32,818 bases of DNA from Burkholderiales bacterium (GTDB lineage: Bacteria; Pseudomonadota; Gammaproteobacteria; Burkholderiales; Burkholderiaceae_C). The position numbers were made by a program, and so were the translations under genes. The notes under the pieces are model-generated. The model had not been told where the DNA came from, searched no databases, and saw nothing but the letters and a program-made list of their open reading frames with translations. Below, piece by piece: positions 32,018 through 32,818 of the stretch (position 1 is its first letter; every line of letters starts with the position of its first letter). The stretch is taken from positions 1 to 32,818 of the forward strand of contig JAPLPO010000018.1 in NCBI GenBank assembly GCA_026400155.1, read 5' to 3'.

Positions 32018-32818
32018 TCAAGTGGTGCCGTTTTGAGCAAGCGTGGCGATGCGAGCTGCATCGTAACCAAGTGCCGAAAGCACATCACCCGTATGCTGCC
32101 CAAGCGAAGGTGGAGGCGAGTTGATGCTTGCCGGTGTGCCAGAGAACTTCACTGGGAAACCCAGCTGCGGAATGCGGCCCTCGATCGGATGGTCTACATG
32201 CAACAGCATTTGACGCGCACGCATGTGCGGGTCGTCGAATGCCTCCCGCATGGTATTGACCGGTCCACCCGGAATGTCGTTGGCAAAAAACAGGTCAACC
32301 CATTCCTGCCGTGTACGCTGGCGAAAGACATCCTCCATCAGTCGGAACTGGCTCTCGCGGGCATCGCCCTCGGGAAACTGGTCTTGCTTCAGCTGTGGCA
32401 CGCCTGCGAGATCGCAAAAGCGAGCCCAAAAATGATCCTCTAGCGCGCCTAGCGTCACATAGTGACCATCCTTGCAGCGAAAAATGCCATAGCAGGGCGC
32501 GCCGCCGGTATTGCGGTATTCACCCCCCTTGGGCTCCACGCTGCCAAACAACGGCTCCGCCGCATGGTAGGTAAGGAACGCCACGGCGGCGTCCATCATG
32601 GAGACATCGACGAACTGGCCTTCTCCCGTGTTTTGTCGCGCGAGCACGGCTGCCAAGATGCCCCAGGCGCCGATCATCGAAGCACCAATATCTGCGGCAA
32701 GGAGCCCTGGCACCATCGGGCCTTCGCCCGCCTTGCCAAAGAGTGGCAGTGCCCCGATGACACCAAGGTAATTGAGGTCATGCCCCGCAACACGCCGATA
32801 AGGTCCGTCCTGACCATA
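32018..32818 (-). CDS. CaiB/BaiF-type (class III) CoA-transferase, N-terminus cut by window
   Basis: The frame stays open to the last base, so about 266 C-terminal residues are seen. The first visible residues YGQDGPYRRVAGHDLNYLGV are the hallmark of class III CoA-transferases, just before the region carrying the catalytic Asp of this family. Later stretches MVPGLLAADIGASMIGAWGI, DGHYVTLGALEDHFWARFCD and WVDLFFANDIPGGPVNTMRE fit throughout, and the gene ends normally. Such enzymes move CoA between carboxylic acids (formyl-, carnitine-, bile-acid- or racemase-type). It is co-directional with the crotonase gene, forming a small CoA-ester catabolic operon of high GC. An alpha-methylacyl-CoA racemase role cannot be excluded. 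Confidence 0.93.
   Translation of the reverse strand, partial: YGQDGPYRRVAGHDLNYLGVIGALPLFGKAGEGPMVPGLLAADIGASMIGAWGILAAVLARQNTGEGQFVDVSMMDAAVAFLTYHAAEPLFGSVEPKGGEYRNTGGAPCYGIFRCKDGHYVTLGALEDHFWARFCDLAGVPQLKQDQFPEGDARESQFRLMEDVFRQRTRQEWVDLFFANDIPGGPVNTMREAFDDPHMRARQMLLHVDHPIEGRIPQLGFPVKFSGTPASINSPPPSLGQHTGDVLSALGYDAARIATLAQNGTT

Overview
The window looks like a chromosomal segment of a moderate-GC betaproteobacterium, most likely Burkholderiales and probably Comamonadaceae (Limnohabitans/Rhodoferax-like). This rests on protein character and on familiar neighbourhoods: a sulfate operon of cysA/W/T and a binding protein, a compact kynB-kynU-kynA operon, ApaG, a two-subunit isoquinoline-oxidoreductase-like molybdenum hydroxylase and a DUF6172-like protein. 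It is an inference; no rRNA or other phylogenetic marker is present.

Left half (1-18.7 kb) is mostly ordinary, tightly packed metabolism: a truncated YpfH-like esterase; a minus-strand sulfate ABC transporter operon (binding protein, cysT, cysW, cysA) ending in a rho-independent terminator; a small VapBC toxin-antitoxin pair with a palindromic putative operator; modB-modC without modA; a plus-strand tryptophan-to-anthranilate operon (kynB-kynU-kynA); a tripartite-type RND efflux adaptor and pump without an outer-membrane factor; a DUF6172-like gene; and a minus-strand run of Mo-hydroxylase small and large subunits, ApaG and an EamA permease.

Right half (18.7-32.8 kb) is different. It is punctuated by a repeat family that I do not recognise. 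Three complete 205-bp elements (20057-20261, 27823-28027, 30984-31188) and one half element (18762-18875) all lie in the same orientation in gene-free gaps. Each full element is two long hairpins, each with a 26-bp stem and a 28-nt loop, separated by exactly 45 nt. The two loops are the same sequence in opposite orientation, while the two stems are unrelated in sequence. The half copy differs from the others at four stem positions and all four are compensated on the other arm. The second hairpin's arms carry a canonical G-quadruplex motif. The elements cut the region into cassette-like blocks: a photolyase-like gene; a glycan-utilisation-like locus (sugar-binding protein, AraC regulator, PhyH dioxygenase, zinc alcohol dehydrogenase, esterase, GH92 alpha-mannosidase); an envelope block (unknown exported protein, Ig-like lipoprotein, lipoprotein metallo-beta-lactamase-fold hydrolase); and a GC-rich crotonase/CoA-transferase pair that runs off the window. 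This repeat family is my best candidate for something undescribed.

No rRNA, tRNA, CRISPR array, transposase, integrase or RAYT gene was seen.
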